This document shows, in pieces, positions 48,401 through 61,162 of a stretch of DNA of 64,000 nt. The position numbers were made by a program, and so were the translations under genes. The notes beneath the pieces were generated by a model, which searched no databases, was not told the origin of the DNA, and worked only from the letters and a program-made list of their open reading frames with translations. The DNA is from Megalopta genalis. Its lineage: Eukaryota > Arthropoda > Insecta > Hymenoptera > Halictidae. The stretch is from positions 15,419,962 through 15,483,961 of the forward strand of contig NC_135021.1 of NCBI RefSeq assembly GCF_051020955.1, in the 5' to 3' direction. The first letter of the stretch is position 1; each line of letters opens with the position of its first letter.

Positions 48401-48778
48401 CTACCTGCAAACAAAACATCTTCACAACTGTCTTTCACCTGGTTGGGTAGAGGGTCCACGGTAAAGAAGCAAGAGTTCAGTTCAGTTTAGTTCAGTTTTA
48501 TTTTTGTTGCGGTGCTCGAGACCACAAATATCGCCTAATTACACCGTATCTTGTACATCCACAATTTACGTTTCAATTCTTACTTGTTACTCTTAGAATC
48601 TTTAAATGGACAATATATCTCTGAAGTTGTATATCGTAATTGTAACGTAAATATCGCTGGTTCCGTGTAACATAACGTAACTAAAAAATAAAAATCGCTG
48701 GTCCCGCGTAACATAACCTAAATAAATACAGTGTTGTGAGATTGACAAGTGAGATTCAACATACTTCTTCCTATTGTG

Positions 48779-48945
48779 TAAATCCTACTCAATTTTCCTC
48801 CGGCTTGTAAACAAAAATGGACAATTTGGGAAGAGGAGCTTCGCGGCTCATTTTTATAGTTTCCGATTGTCAACAATTATAAAAACGAGGCGCAAGGCTC
48901 GAATAATTTTTGTTTATAAACTGAAGGAAAATTAGGGAGAATTTA
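48779..48945. mobile_element. Palindromic MITE, family A2 (copy 7)
   Basis: TA-bounded, ending AAAATTAGGGAGAATTTA. The inner arms TTTTTATAGTTTCCGATTG and CAATTATAAAAACGAG pair. The left terminal repeat has diverged (TAAATCCTACTCAATTTTCC). Confidence 0.82.
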
Positions 48946-49151
48946 CTGTACCCCAAACTGTAATCAGACTGTATTATTATCGGCTACATTTTATGTACGA
49001 TATTTAATATTAAATCCTAATCGCTCTTACAATTATGTGAACTTCAATTTCACGCATTCCCGATATCTATTTCTTTCACCCTTCTCATTTTTATTATCGT
49101 AATCTTATGTCTACTGCCTTACTATTCTAACTCCTTTCTTTTCTCTTTCAG

Positions 49152-49560
49152 GGTGTTCTGTCGATTTAAAAGAAGCAAGGGTGGAAGCGGTTAATGGTTA
49201 ATGGGAGGATCGCGAAGAAAATTACGAGGAAGTCCGTAAAGAAGATCACGAAGAAAACCACAAATGGTTCCATGAAGAGAGGAAGGTTCAAAAACTCCTT
49301 TGATGTAGAGCCAGGGTTAAATGATTAAATTAGGGTGTTAAAAGAATACCAACCAAGAAGAATGAAAACTGTCCAATCATCATAGATTCTAGAAGACATA
49401 GGACATCATAATACCTTAGTACTATGCTACAATCGGTACATAGAGCCAGATTGAATCTTGAATTAAAGGGGTGTTGTAGCTTTGGTCGAACACGCTCTAC
49501 ACGTGTCTATCCTAGTTTAGAACGTAAAAATGTACTAGACAAATAAATAATGAATGTGGC
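49152..49560 (+). ncRNA. Candidate terminal exon with a 44-residue basic small ORF
   Basis: A strong polypyrimidine tract and acceptor (CTTTCTTTTCTCTTTCAG) precede 49152, and an AATAAA word lies near 49542, as in a last exon. It holds one small open frame at 49194-49328 (44 residues). The frame is Lys/Arg/Thr-rich with repeated KKIT words (start MVNGRIAKKITRK). No homologue is known to me. It may be a non-coding RNA exon, a micropeptide, or chance. Confidence 0.3.
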
Positions 49561-52500
49561 AACGAAACGATCGATGCCGAGATGGCGTGAACAGCCACTA
49601 ACCGCGAAAATTCGCATGACGCCGCAATCGCGTCACCGGTCGTTATAGCGTGCTAACGTTCTCGCGACCATGTGTGTTTGGCTATGCTCGACGCTGGTCA
49701 CTGGCTAGCATAAACTGATTACTGACAATGCTGGTACGCGTCTTGCTTAATTTATCCTTTGTTATTTAATCACTTATTTCTGTGCTTAACCCCTTCTGGT
49801 CCACTGGTGCAGATAACCAACGACACCGAAGAGATTCCGGTCGACGGAAAATCGTATTTTCATTGTCTCGCGCTCCACCCACGAAAGGGTTGCACTTCGA
49901 AATGCAACTGTATTTTTTCTTTTTTAATTATAAACGCGAACTATAATATTGACAGTGGGGAGTAAAAAAAAAAAAATAACGGCGCAACAGAGGGCAAAAA
50001 GGGCGAAATAAATTGGAGTAGAAATCAAATATTTTTCATGGAAAACCGTGAAATTCGGTGAGAAATGAAAACCCACGTTCCTTTATTACAATGCAAATAC
50101 AATGCGCGAGAGCCATTTTTGACGATATCGCTGAACGAGTGTTTTAAAAGCAATTTCGATTTCCAATTAACCGTGAATGTTTACTCCGATCGCTTTTAGC
50201 TGTCCGTTTCGTTCTCCCGGCGATCGGATGACATCATTCTGTAAAATACTATTTTTCGCAAGCAGACGGTTGCATTGTAAGGAATTCGGAACGGCAGCTT
50301 TTCCGGCTAATGTATCGTCTATTATTTATGGCATCGCAGTATCCGCGGGGGACAGCCACGATCGTTTCGAGTGTCGGCGCGCAGGTAACGATCGAATTAA
50401 AGGAACCGAGTGACTTGTTGTCATTGCTGCCGGGTGTGTATATTTAGTGCGGTGCCCGCGTAGTAGGGTGGATAAACTTAAATACACGAAATGGCCACAG
50501 GGCAGATGTAATCTAGCTGTATCAGCATCGGAAATAACCGAGCCGATCTGCCGGCGTTTGCCACCGGGTTTCTAGCGGCGGCGCGCGCTCTCTTCGACAA
50601 CAATCGCCGGATTTCCAAAGGCACGAAAGTTGGCTTGCGCACGGTCTGCGATCGCGTGCTCCACTTCGCGGTACCGTACTTAATTAGGTTACGGAGTAAG
50701 ATAAACAAAGATGGCGACCGGTTGCAACCTCCGCAAGCCCCGGCCGACGAAAAGACACCGTCGTCGTTCTCTGCCAATCCATCGCGAACCGGCGGCGGCG
50801 GCACCGTGAGAAATTTTAATTAAATCTTGGAGGGTCCATCAACTTCGGAGCTAGCTGAACTTTTTATCGCGTTACGCGCACCACGCTCGCGGGACCACGG
50901 TTTTACGATCCTACCCCGGAGAGATCAGCGATCTATAAGGTGAATGGCGATGGATAGACCGGAATCGCGCTCGTCGCTCAGAACTTTTAATTAAATTGTA
51001 AATACCTGCATAGACGGAGCCTTAACCCGATTCTTTAAAGTCCGAACGAAACGGGTAATGGAAGAGGCCTGGGGAATATGTGACGCGGGGAGGAACGGAC
51101 GGCCCGGAGGAACTTCGCAATGAAGACATTCTTTCGTTTCGCTTGAAACCGACCATTGCGCTCCGTATGACCTGTCTCTCGCGTCTTTTTATTTTCAAAT
51201 CGGCGAAATTACGAAGACTCTTTCTCAGGAAACGAGGAATCTTTTGTAAATGTTTAAATTATAAGATAAATGGTGATAAGTCTGAATGAATTTAGTCGTT
51301 TCGTTTTTTGTGGAGCAACACATCTTAATCGCTTTCTCAGAGCTCGGTAGATTAGTGTTAAAAAGCCCAAGGAACGATAGAGAAGAATCGTTGTTAGAAA
51401 AATAGAAACTGTTCAGTAACGAATGATCGATTTGGTTTGAGATGTTCCCGGAAATTTGTAGTAATTAATATCAATAAATGTTTCTTGATATGTGCGATTA
51501 AAATTTCAAATCGGTGGCTCTAATAGATTCAACGCGTTGAAAACAGGCACATCAAACGAACACAATTGTATTCGCTTCTCCATGAATTGTCATCATTGGC
51601 CGACTCGCCGAAACTCTGTTTCGCGAACAGATTTTAAAAATACAGTAAAAAGATCTTCTTCCCAAATTGTCCATTTTTGTGTACAATCTGGGAAGCGTCG
51701 ATTAGGGAGAATTTACTGTATCACGAAGACTGAGATTATGTATTATGTTTTTGTACGGGAGCATACTTTTGTCGATTCGCAAACAGACGAGCGTGGGGAA
51801 TGATTAATAGAGATCTCGCTTGGCAACGATCTCGATCGGCTGGGCTCACTTTTCTCGCGGGACTTTCGAACGTTTGCGCGCCGTTCTTCTCTATTTTCTA
51901 TGGCTCGAACCGATCGTCTCGTCTGTTGGCACTCAATTCGGCTTTATTGTAAGGAAACCGAAATCAGTTTAGCACGCCTTTGCAATTTACCACCCGTCAC
52001 ACAGTCGAACACTCCCGCGGTGATAAAATAAAATGGATGTATGAAAACTCCCACGGTTTTGCAGGAGAGCGTCTGATTTCAAAATCTCAGGCAGAGAAAA
52101 TTGTCTTGCATCGATCAGCTGACTCTTTGCGAGAAACATAGAATATATGATAACGCAATTTATTTTTGCTGCTGCACTCGTTTTCTTACCAATGTTCGCG
52201 TGATCTGTCAGAGTGCAGGCTTTGCTAAATAAACAAGTTCGCATGCTATAATTAACGCTAAACCTACCGAACTCTGAAAGCACTAACGTGTGTCGCTTGG
52301 TAAGAATGACCAGACCGAATGTTTCTAAACTTCTCATCATTTTTATTACAACACAAGCTTGAACAAGCGAACTCGTTCAATCGTTTCCTGAGCAAGTGTC
52401 TTCGTATTTTCAACGATTTCAATCGGCATGGTCTGAATTAATATTAAACAGAGAATCATGCTACATCAAATCGAACGATCGATTTAATTTCCTTGAGAAG

Positions 52501-54600
52501 CGTCTATAAGTCTGAAATTTTTCGCACAGAAGTATCAGGGTCTCGACGTCCCATCTGAAAGGACAGGTATCAATCGTTAATCGACTTACGTCAGCTCGTT
52601 TTAGGGGATGTCGAGGCCACTAACAATGGGAGATGTTTGCTCCCCATTATTTGCCGCGTTTATCGCAAACAGTAAAAGATCGCCGGTTCAGGATAACGGG
52701 CGGTAATCGTTCCAGTGCTCTTCGGAAGTTAGGCGAGCTTGCACCGACCCTCCGCTCCCCAGAGCTCATCCAGCATGCAAAGTTATTCCACGCCTTGTGC
52801 ATGAACGGTTAAAAACGGGTGGCCAGTTGCTCATGAATCTCCAGTAAGTTCTTCAATAGTTCAATTAGTTCGAGCAACTTCGGTCGGTGGCAGTTAATTG
52901 GCCTACTTAGATCATCCACGCTAATTGAATCGCTCTCGACCCAGGCGGTGATTATTGAATCTCACGTAACTCCTCGAGATTGGGTTTCAACACACTCCAC
53001 GCATCAATATCCTATACAGAGTCTCCCTCTTTCTCTCTCTCTCTTTCTCTTTTCCCCTCTCTTTTGTTCATTTCCCCGATTTTCAATTAAAAGTATACGC
53101 TGTTTTTCGATTCCGCTAAAACGCCGTTCGCGCACAACGATCTGGGTTATCTCCTGTGCCTTTCGTAAGGAGACAAAAGATGTCAAGCACACAGAGGATT
53201 TCAGGCGAATTCCCTTTCCCCCATTAGACGCGGAGCTTTATCCAGGCTGCGAGTGTAATTTTAGCTACTCGGAAATAGCAGTTTATTCGGCAGTGTATCA
53301 GCCCGCTCTCGCGAACCTTTTCACATTTCGTTTTTGTTTCCCTTCCGGCGCGCGTTCGCAGCTCCGGCCCAAAGGAACGAGGAAAATGGAAGTGTATTTT
53401 TAACGGTCGGCTGGAAAATCTCGTGACCCGCACTCGCGGTCGAATACCAGGACCGGAAATTGCACGGAATTTCGGTGAAATCGCACCGCGAGTCCTCCTC
53501 GGTCTCCGCGGATCGCGCAACTATCCATTTTCGCTCTTCTCCCGCGAGCTTTCGGAAATGTCCTCTTGAAAAAGGTGAAAAGGATGGCGCGCTATAGAAA
53601 ATCTCTGATAACAGTGTTTGATCCCATTAGTGGAGCAGAGAAAGATGGAATCGATACTAAAATATTCGTCTATAATAAAAATAAATATTTGTCTACAACG
53701 ATGGATATCGCATTCTTCATTTTAGAACGACCGAAATTCCATCGAGTCCATCGATTCGCGGCATTTTTCAGGGAAAGCCATGTCTCCAGTTTTCATTCGT
53801 TATATGATGCCAGAACATCCGAGTACGAAATGAACGTGGATTGCGAAATGCAAGATTGCAAGTTCTGAAACGAGTTCAGGTTTATCATCGATCCATTGTT
53901 TCGACGAGATCCTGACGGCATAACCCTTTGCACTCGAAGCCATTTTAACTCTCGACCTTTCTTTTAAGCTAGAATATTTTCATACGTTCTCGATTCTTTA
54001 TTCTCTTTTCGCCTGTAGAATTTAAAACAACCACTAACATAAAAGCTGTACAACGCTAAATCCAATACAGTTTTATCTTACTTGTATTTACACACGCGAC
54101 AGCTGCACTTTTAACAGTTTAAAAAATCGAAACAAATTTGATAGCCTAAAGATGACGTTGGAACGACGAAAGCGTCACCGCTCGTTTGCAAAGCGTGCGA
54201 TATCTCTCAAAGTGGTAACTTTTGGCGAACGGTAAAAATCCAATGTGTCTGTACAGTTTCGCGAGTTACCGGAAGCACGAAGATCGATTGTCTTCGTCAC
54301 GAGCGTGTGTACTGTAATGTTATCGCATCATCCACGAGAATCGACGAAAACATTGAACGTTCGGTAGGCAATTGCCGAGGGCGGCTCGTCTTCGCCACGT
54401 GAAAACTCCTAATCAAGGTATTCAAAATTCGCCTATCCCTTCCAATCCTGTCTCTCGCATCTCGTCTCTCCGCGAGTCGGCGATCGTATAGGCAGGCGTA
54501 AAGACAAGCGTATAGGCAGGCGGCGGATAGGCACGCGGGGGCGTAACGCACACCGGCGAAAAGGGGTCCACGGGAAAAGCGGGCGATCCACCGTGCGGGA
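49561..54600. other. Intergenic region upstream of troponin T
   Basis: I see no supported coding exon. Contents are MITE fragment copy 8, a CT tract near 53026-53058 and a lone end of the TTAACCCTTTGCACTCGA-type element at about 53921. Long open frames overlap on both strands in GC-richer parts. Confidence 0.5.
51646..51715. mobile_element. MITE family A2, right-arm remnant (copy 8)
   Basis: Only the right arm remains: CTTCTTCCCAAATTGTCC through GTCGATTAGGGAGAATTTA. It is preceded by TACAGTAAAA, so an internal deletion has removed most of the left arm. Confidence 0.8.
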
Positions 54601-54619
54601 TCTAAGAAGGGACGAAAAT

Positions 54620-54976
54620 AGTAGCGGTGCCAGGATCGTATTCACGCTCGCGCCCCACGGACGTGGATCTGCTTTCTATTAATAGCGGGGAACGAAAGGG
54701 AGCGCGATCGAGAGTCGGCCTCCGCCGCATAGGCATCGTCCCGAGTCTTGGTGCTGTCCAGACTCTGCCCGCAGGACTTCAGAGCCGCTCGAGCTGTCGC
54801 GGACTCCACATTCCACCAGCAAAAGCTCTCTCTCTCATCGTGCGTGGCCTGTCGTTGGAAGCATCTGTTGCTCGGCTGGTGCCCCGAGGCGAACCCTCAT
54901 ACCACCACATACACACACTCTCCCACCCACCCACACCACGTCCACACACATAGCCACACATTCACACCGTTCGAGT
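54620..54976 (+). other. Candidate 5' untranslated exon of troponin T
   Basis: A GC-rich stretch followed by CA-rich sequence ends at a strong donor (CGTTCGAGT/GTAAGTTT). It lies upstream of the troponin T start exon, which itself begins at an acceptor and so must have an untranslated exon upstream. A second candidate donor is at 56551 (GATCAAT/GTAAGTCC). Which is used cannot be decided by eye. Confidence 0.35.
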
Positions 54977-55924
54977 GTAAGTTTCATTACTTTTTCATTA
55001 GTGCTGATTTACGATAGCTTGCCTTCGCGAGCACGGGCCCCCCGGGTGGCATGATTCGAGTGATCCGACCGGGAATCGCGCGTTCTACGATCTAGCCGTG
55101 CACGGTTCGATTTAGTGATCGATCGGTCAAGTGAGTCCCCGCCTCCTCTTCCTCATCTTCGGCTTCGCCTTCGTCTTCGTCTTCGTCGCCACCTTCGTCC
55201 TCCGGTTGCTGCGAGAACAGAAGTGTGCACAGTGAAATACTAGAACTCCTAAAATCCGAATGGACGCTGCGAACCCGAGGATCCGGAGATATCCTGCTGA
55301 CTCGTCCACTCCGAAAGGTTCAGAGATCGACCTCCAGGTGACCAACTATCGACCGGGTCGAAGGACCTGCAGGGATTCCTGTGCAGTTCGACCCCCGATC
55401 GTTTAGGCTCCAGGGAGTAAAACGGGTTCTTAGTGATCGGTAGCGCGGAAGATCGGCGGGAGAGACGGTAATCGGCGAGCAGTGAAGAGGAAAGTTCCCC
55501 GACTTGTGACCCGGGCACCGTATCTATCGATGTTTTGGTGAAGACAGACGGAAACGCGCGGGCTCCGGGTCCGCGGTTTCTAAATATGGCGCGTGGCGCC
55601 GCGATTGCTATGGCCGCGAGTCGGATGTCCCGTTTCGAGGCATCCGCGAGTGACGCGGACAATTATGTAATGTTGTTCGTTGTTCGATGCGTGTCGCGTT
55701 GCACCCACGCCCGCGGAGGGAGACTCTCTAAACGTTCCCGTGCTTCCTTCGCTGAGATCTACTTTTAACTTCTCCCGATTCGGCGTCCCGACGCCGAGAT
55801 CCGGCCGGCGGATCTTCATCTCGTCGTTATTCCGCGCGGACCTGATAAATGCCGGGGGGGTTGAAGGGATCGTAGGATCGGTTTCACGAGGGAAAAAAGT
55901 TCGGTAACGAAGACGAGATCGAGG

Positions 55925-56065
55925 AGGAGGAGGAGGAGAGTCTCTAGCGGAGGGAGGTTTTTGATATAAAGAGGGAGAGAGAGGGAGAGAAAGAGGGAGA
56001 GAGAGAGAGCGAGGGAGAGAAAGAAGAAGGCTAGATGAACGAAGGGAGAGAGCGAGAGAGAAGAG
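55925..56065. repeat. GA-rich tract
   Basis: GAGGAGGAGG followed by interrupted GAGAGAGGGAGA runs. The matching CT-rich tract at 56315-56365 is on the opposite strand composition. Such tracts are typical of insect promoter regions and would fit regulation of troponin T. Confidence 0.8.
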
Positions 56066-57465
56066 TAGAGAGTCGGTTTTCTAAAATTAGAGCGACGAGG
56101 AAGAGAAGGGGATGGCTCCTTATAGAGCTTGCGACGCCGAGCTTGCGGCCAGGGTTAGCAAACTGGCACTCTCTTTCTCGTCTCAGAATATCGGATTACC
56201 TTTGCACCGGTGCATCGTCTCGCCCCTTCGACTTCCTTTCTTTTCTAGCTGTTTCTTTCTCGAGCGCCGGCAAGGTTCGATCTATGCGAGACCGCCACCC
56301 TCGACCACAACACCCCTCTTTCTTTCTCTCTCTCACTCTCTCTTTCTCACTCTTTTTCTCAAGCATTTTCGTCGCGGCTCGGTTTATTTGATAATTAAGC
56401 GAGGCTATCGTGTGGCGCCTGGCGCAAATCGGACGATCGGGCAGGAACTCGATTTTCTTTTTATTCATAATTTCTCCTAGTGACCCGGTGCTTGCTTCAC
56501 CCGGAAACGAACGCGACGTGTGATCGTGGTTCAGGTCGGGAGCTGATCAATGTAAGTCCTGTTGCTGTCTGCAGTTAGAGACTTCTTCGGATTGCTATCT
56601 TGGTCGTTCACGAGTCTCTGAACGAAATTATTAGCTGCGGGAAGAACGCATTTGAAAATGCAGTCGCTACGATCAGATGCTAGATCTTGGACTCGGAAAA
56701 TGTAACTCTTTTCTGTTCGGGAACATATTACCGTTTTTCATGATCTTTAAACGGTCTTTACAACTTATTAATTATATTACAGAGTAACTAAACAGCAGAT
56801 AATACTGAGAATTCGTTAAAAACCTCGAGCTGCAGCTGTGATTCCAAACACGACCTGGGACAGCATAATCGAGCATTGTATTTTGCTGGTCGTCGCTCTG
56901 AAGCGAACCATGACAGGAATGATACTGATCGTTGAAGAGCTTGTGTACTTTAGATTACATTCGAATTGTACCCGGTTTTAGAAAACTCGACAGTCTCGGT
57001 TGTTACGTCGAGAAACTTACACTGATCGGCTTCCGAACCTTCCAAATAGTCGAGGCTCTCTCGTTAACCTCTTTCCTTGCAACCAATTAGCGTCAGACTC
57101 GCGATGATGCTTTTAAACGCAATGCACAAAGCGTGTACCTTATTAAATTTTTTGAATCTGGAATCAAAAAGCAATGTTCTGTTGTGCATGTTTAATCCTT
57201 CGAGAAAACGAAGGCGCGCGAAAATTGCTATTTTCTTAGAAGAAGTTGGAAATTCGAATAAACGATAAAATAAGAAGTTCTAGTTGCAAGGTAAACGAAA
57301 AGGCGAGGGGTTCAGGAGATAGAACGTTCGAAATTAGACGTTCGAAAAAGAAGATCGAGGTTCGATCGTGTCGGTGTCGCGAGGTCGCGAGATTGAGTGC
57401 GAACCGATCGTGGAGGAGTGCATGATCTAGGCTGTGCTAATCGGCGCTCTGTTTCCGTGTTGCAG

Positions 57466-60400
57466 CACCTTAACCGCCCGCAAACATGTCTGACGACGAG
57501 GAACAATACTCGTAAGTATTGCCACCGGTCTCCGGAAGAGAGCCAAGTTTTTCGAAGTGTAATCGGATCGAAGTCCCGACATTCTCCGCCGCCCACGATT
57601 CAATCTTCGCGCGGCTTCCTGCTCGAGATTGCCTCGGGAACAAAAGAGCAATAAGAGAGGAGAAATAGGGAAGTTCGATAAATCGAACGAGCGAATGCTA
57701 CGTAAGCGGGGCGCACGTGTGCCGGACGAGCCATTGAGAAACGGTCGCCGGTCGTCGAGCGGCTGGGAATGTCGGTGATATTTCAGCGAGAGCGTAGAAT
57801 ATCTTTGAGCAGAAGCTAGGGAAGCTAGGGAAGCGTCTCGATGGATCTTTAGGTGTTTCTTAGCAGATATCGTTCTCGTCGATCCACGAGGATCACCGAG
57901 ACCCCCCGCGCCGATCGTTCTCACACCACGAACAATATACCCGACAAAACGAATTGCGTACACGTAAGATGAAAGACAAAGGAACAACCCTCCTGTGCTG
58001 TTCTCTGTGGCTCGCAACGTGCCACCCCCACCCCCCAACCCCTACAAACCCCTTGAATTTTGTCGTGGAAGTACATATTGCCCACCATCCAAGCCAGCCC
58101 CCAGTCACGTGCCTTTTGTCTAGAAGCGTTAACCGTTGCACGATATCACCCTCGAAAACGTGATCGCACGCTGATAACGCGTCTCATCGCTCTGTCTCTT
58201 GAACGGCTCGATCGCGTAACGTTTCGTAGCGGCGGTTTTCAAACGTCATCAGTTTCCGACGCCCGACACACGCGATAGCTATTAGGTTGTCCGAACACAG
58301 TTCGTTTTTAATCTTTCGTGTGGATTCAATGAAACGGACTCTGGGAAATGTGAAACGAACTTTCCGAAGAAACTATAGCTTGTTCGAAAACAATCAACTA
58401 GGTTGTTCGGAAAGTTCGTTTCACATTTCGTAGAGTTCGCGTTTCATTGAATTCACACAAAAGATATGAAACGAACTTTCCGAACAACTTAATAATTATA
58501 TCACATCGACTTTTTTAGTTATTTCATTTGATATTGCTGCGTATGCAGAGATTCTTCAATAAAATACTCCGTCTATTTCGTTTCGTACTGCAGGTTTCGC
58601 GAATCAAATTGGCCTCGAATAACGTGTTTACAGATCTAGTTCACGTATTTTATTGACTCTGTTGTAATAACAGATTGTCACGGTTATAACATGAATATGC
58701 ATATGAAATTACCAAGCAACAACTGCGAGAGAACCATTACCAATAAGCTGTGTACACTATTTAAACAACTATGTTACGGTCATCGTTGTACGCAGCAAAA
58801 TTCCGAACTTCCAAACGATAAATTTTCATTAACCAGTTAGCTGTTGCAATCCCTTTTGAAAGGTTATTGTTATTGCAGGTTACTGTAATTGTACTGTATA
58901 TGCTTGATTTTCTTTGTATTTTGTTTAAATAGAACACTTCTATAAAATATATAATTTAATAAAGAATGTCAGAGTAGCAGTTTTCTCCCTATAATTGACG
59001 CTTAGATCGTGCACAAAAATGAATAATTTTGGAAGAGGAGGTACGATTATTCGAGAGTCTTCGAGTTCGTCTTTTATAGTTACCAATTGCCAACAACTAT
59101 AAAAACGAACCGCGAGGCTCGAACGATCGTATCTCCTGCTTCCAAATTGTCCATTTTTGTGCACAATCTAAGCGTCGATTAGGGAGAATGCTCGTCAAAA
59201 AAACAGCTAACTCGATAATTCGATATCCATTCGAAAAGCTCGAAGAGTTGATTTTGATCGCGAAGAGCTGAATTGGATCGGAAGAAGTGAAATTTGATTG
59301 GAAAAAGTTGAACTTAATTTGCAAGAGTTGAATTTGTCGTGGAAGAATTGAATTCGGTACAGCGTGAATTATATCCGTGAAGAATTTCAATTGGATTCGC
59401 AAGAGCGTGAATTTGAAACGCGAAGCTTGCGTAGCGAAATTGAATAGCTCGAGCCTGAAACATCGTAATTAAATCGCGCAAGGGAGGTTAAGGTTGAAGA
59501 ATCTCCGTGGAATTCCGGCGAGATAAAAATCAAAATTGTTCCGCCGGTTAGATAATTCGGTCTATTTCGGAAACGTGAAAATTCCGTCCGGGTGGGGGGA
59601 CATTGTGTACATCAACGGATGATTCATCCGGTTGGATCCGCTTCGATCTATATTCAGTTGGGTGGACAGACGGGTCCAAAAATGTCGAGATAAGACACAG
59701 ACGTTTCACGGCTCGTGCATATTAGATCCCCGGCGTGCTCCCTTATTTAGACACCGTGAACTTTCATGAATACGGGACGAGCCGGTTAATTATTCAGACA
59801 CCGCGAGAAACGCGTTTTTAGCGCGGCCGATCATGTGACACGCTCGCCCCCACCCCACCCCACGCCCCGCGCACCCCACCCCACTTCATTGTCTTATTTA
59901 TTCTCTTCGTTCGTTCTTGATTAAAACGTTACCCCGTGGAGCTGTGACTACTCACTGTCGATGAATTCTCGATATCTTGTGCATAGCTAATCGTACAAAA
60001 TGTCGTTCGTACCGGCTAAAATTATTCGATCGAACGTATCGAGTGTCCGTCGTTAGAATTATTCTGTACACTTGACGCGAATCATTTTTTTTATTAACGT
60101 CGAACGCTAGTAAATTAATCACATTCGTTATTCACAGAATATGCGATTTTAATTGTGCGAACAGGCACGTTTTGGCGATCTTTGTCGATTGAAGTTTAGT
60201 ATTCTCCATTTTGCGTAATGGAAGATGGTTATTTTGAGCTTGTTAAAAAGACAGGACTTGTTGTTCAAGTCTTTTTAAACATCCTTTTCTACCGTAGAAT
60301 ATTTCAGGTTTCTGATAAATGCTCATGCATTTCTTTCGACGATCATATTCACAGTTCTGACTGAATAATTTTAGCTGGAGGTAGAATATTTTTAAGACAA

Positions 60401-61162
60401 TTAAAAGCGAGCAATTCTGAGCTATCACGCAACGCATTAATTCAATCATTTTTTAATGTAATATACTAATGCTTTTCCCGTGACATGTTCGACACTAACG
60501 ATAAATATACTGAGCGCTAGAAGTCGCTCAATTTTTCTTACAAGATGTGCTTGAACAAAAGATTGAGTGAATTATAATCATAGCGGCGTAAGTCACGTTT
60601 CAAAAATTTTGATTTATTTCTTGAAATGTAATTTATACACGTCAAAATGTTAAGAAGGCGAGTCAAATAAATTATAAAGTTACTAGGAATTAATTCAACT
60701 CTAAATAATCTGAACGATAAATGTCAGAAAAAAATACACATGCTAGTAAACAATAACATTCTAATGCGATTCTAACCGACTCAATTGTAAGTTGAACAAT
60801 TTAAAAACAGTTATTTGCTCCGCGGTTCGATTTCGTTAGAATTAATCCGTCGCAGTCGAACTCAGACGCTTTTATTTGTCACGACGACATTTTAACGACG
60901 TTCTTGAAATATCAGAATATCCGGTTATCGAGATTTCTCGATAATTTCGTCGATGGTCGCAGCTCTGTCCCCCGTGGCCCTGTTCACCACCTGTGTACCC
61001 GTTTCGCTAACGAACAACGTTTTCCATTTTCTCTTTTACAGCAGCGAGGAGGAGGTGGTCGAGGAAACGTAAGTGTCCGCCGCTAATAACCGAAATAATC
61101 CCGTGTTACCCAATACAGCACATTACTAACGTCCATGTTCTCTCGTTTTCTCATTCCAGGAA
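57466..61162 (+). CDS. up: Troponin T, 5' coding exons (gene continues past the window)
   Basis: Troponin T is the tropomyosin-binding subunit of the thin-filament troponin complex in striated muscle. The exon at 57466-57511 has acceptor GTGTTGCAG and starts MSDDEEQY at 57486; donor C/GTAAGT leaves phase 2. The next exon, 61042-61068, reads SSEEEVVEET across the junction and ends in AC/GTAAGT. MSDDEE..SSEEE.VVEET is the known acidic N-terminus of insect troponin T. At 61160-61162 a GAA sits between a strong acceptor (TTCTCATTCCAG) and a perfect donor (GTAAGT). Used as a 3-nt exon, it would keep phase 2 and complete Thr, then begin a Glu or Lys codon. Insect TnT N-termini are known to be alternatively spliced. 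The remaining body lies to the right and is not seen. Confidence 0.88.
58282..58492. mobile_element. Mariner-type MITE
   Basis: Ends TTAGGTTGTCCGAACACAG and mirrored ACTTTCCGAACAACTTAA, with TA on both sides as expected of mariner insertion. TTAGGTTGT is the usual mariner terminal start. The inside is again palindromic (GTGAAACGAACTTTCCGAA against TTCGGAAAGTTCGTTTCAC), so a second repeat is nested. There is no transposase frame. Confidence 0.85.
58979..59190. mobile_element. Palindromic MITE, family A2 (copy 9)
   Basis: Left end TTTTCTCCCTATAATTGACG and right end AGCGTCGATTAGGGAGAA; inner arms GGAAGAGGAGGTACGATTA and CGATCGTATCTCCTGCTTCC pair. The terminal TA flanks are eroded. It lies in a troponin T intron. 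Confidence 0.83.

Larger units (their letters stand above)
57512..61041 (+). other. Troponin T intron
   Basis: This intron of about 3.5 kb holds a mariner-type MITE (58282-58492) and a family A2 MITE (copy 9). I saw no further coding exon, but troponin T mini-exons could be missed by eye. Confidence 0.6.

Noticed and set aside
55249..55662. 137-codon minus-strand frame
   Set aside because: GC-rich troponin T upstream region with open frames on both strands; no start context, splice pairing or recognisable domain.
57427..58038. 203-codon minus-strand frame overlapping the troponin T start exon
   Set aside because: It overlaps a certain coding exon on the other strand, has no family match, and lies in GC-rich intron.
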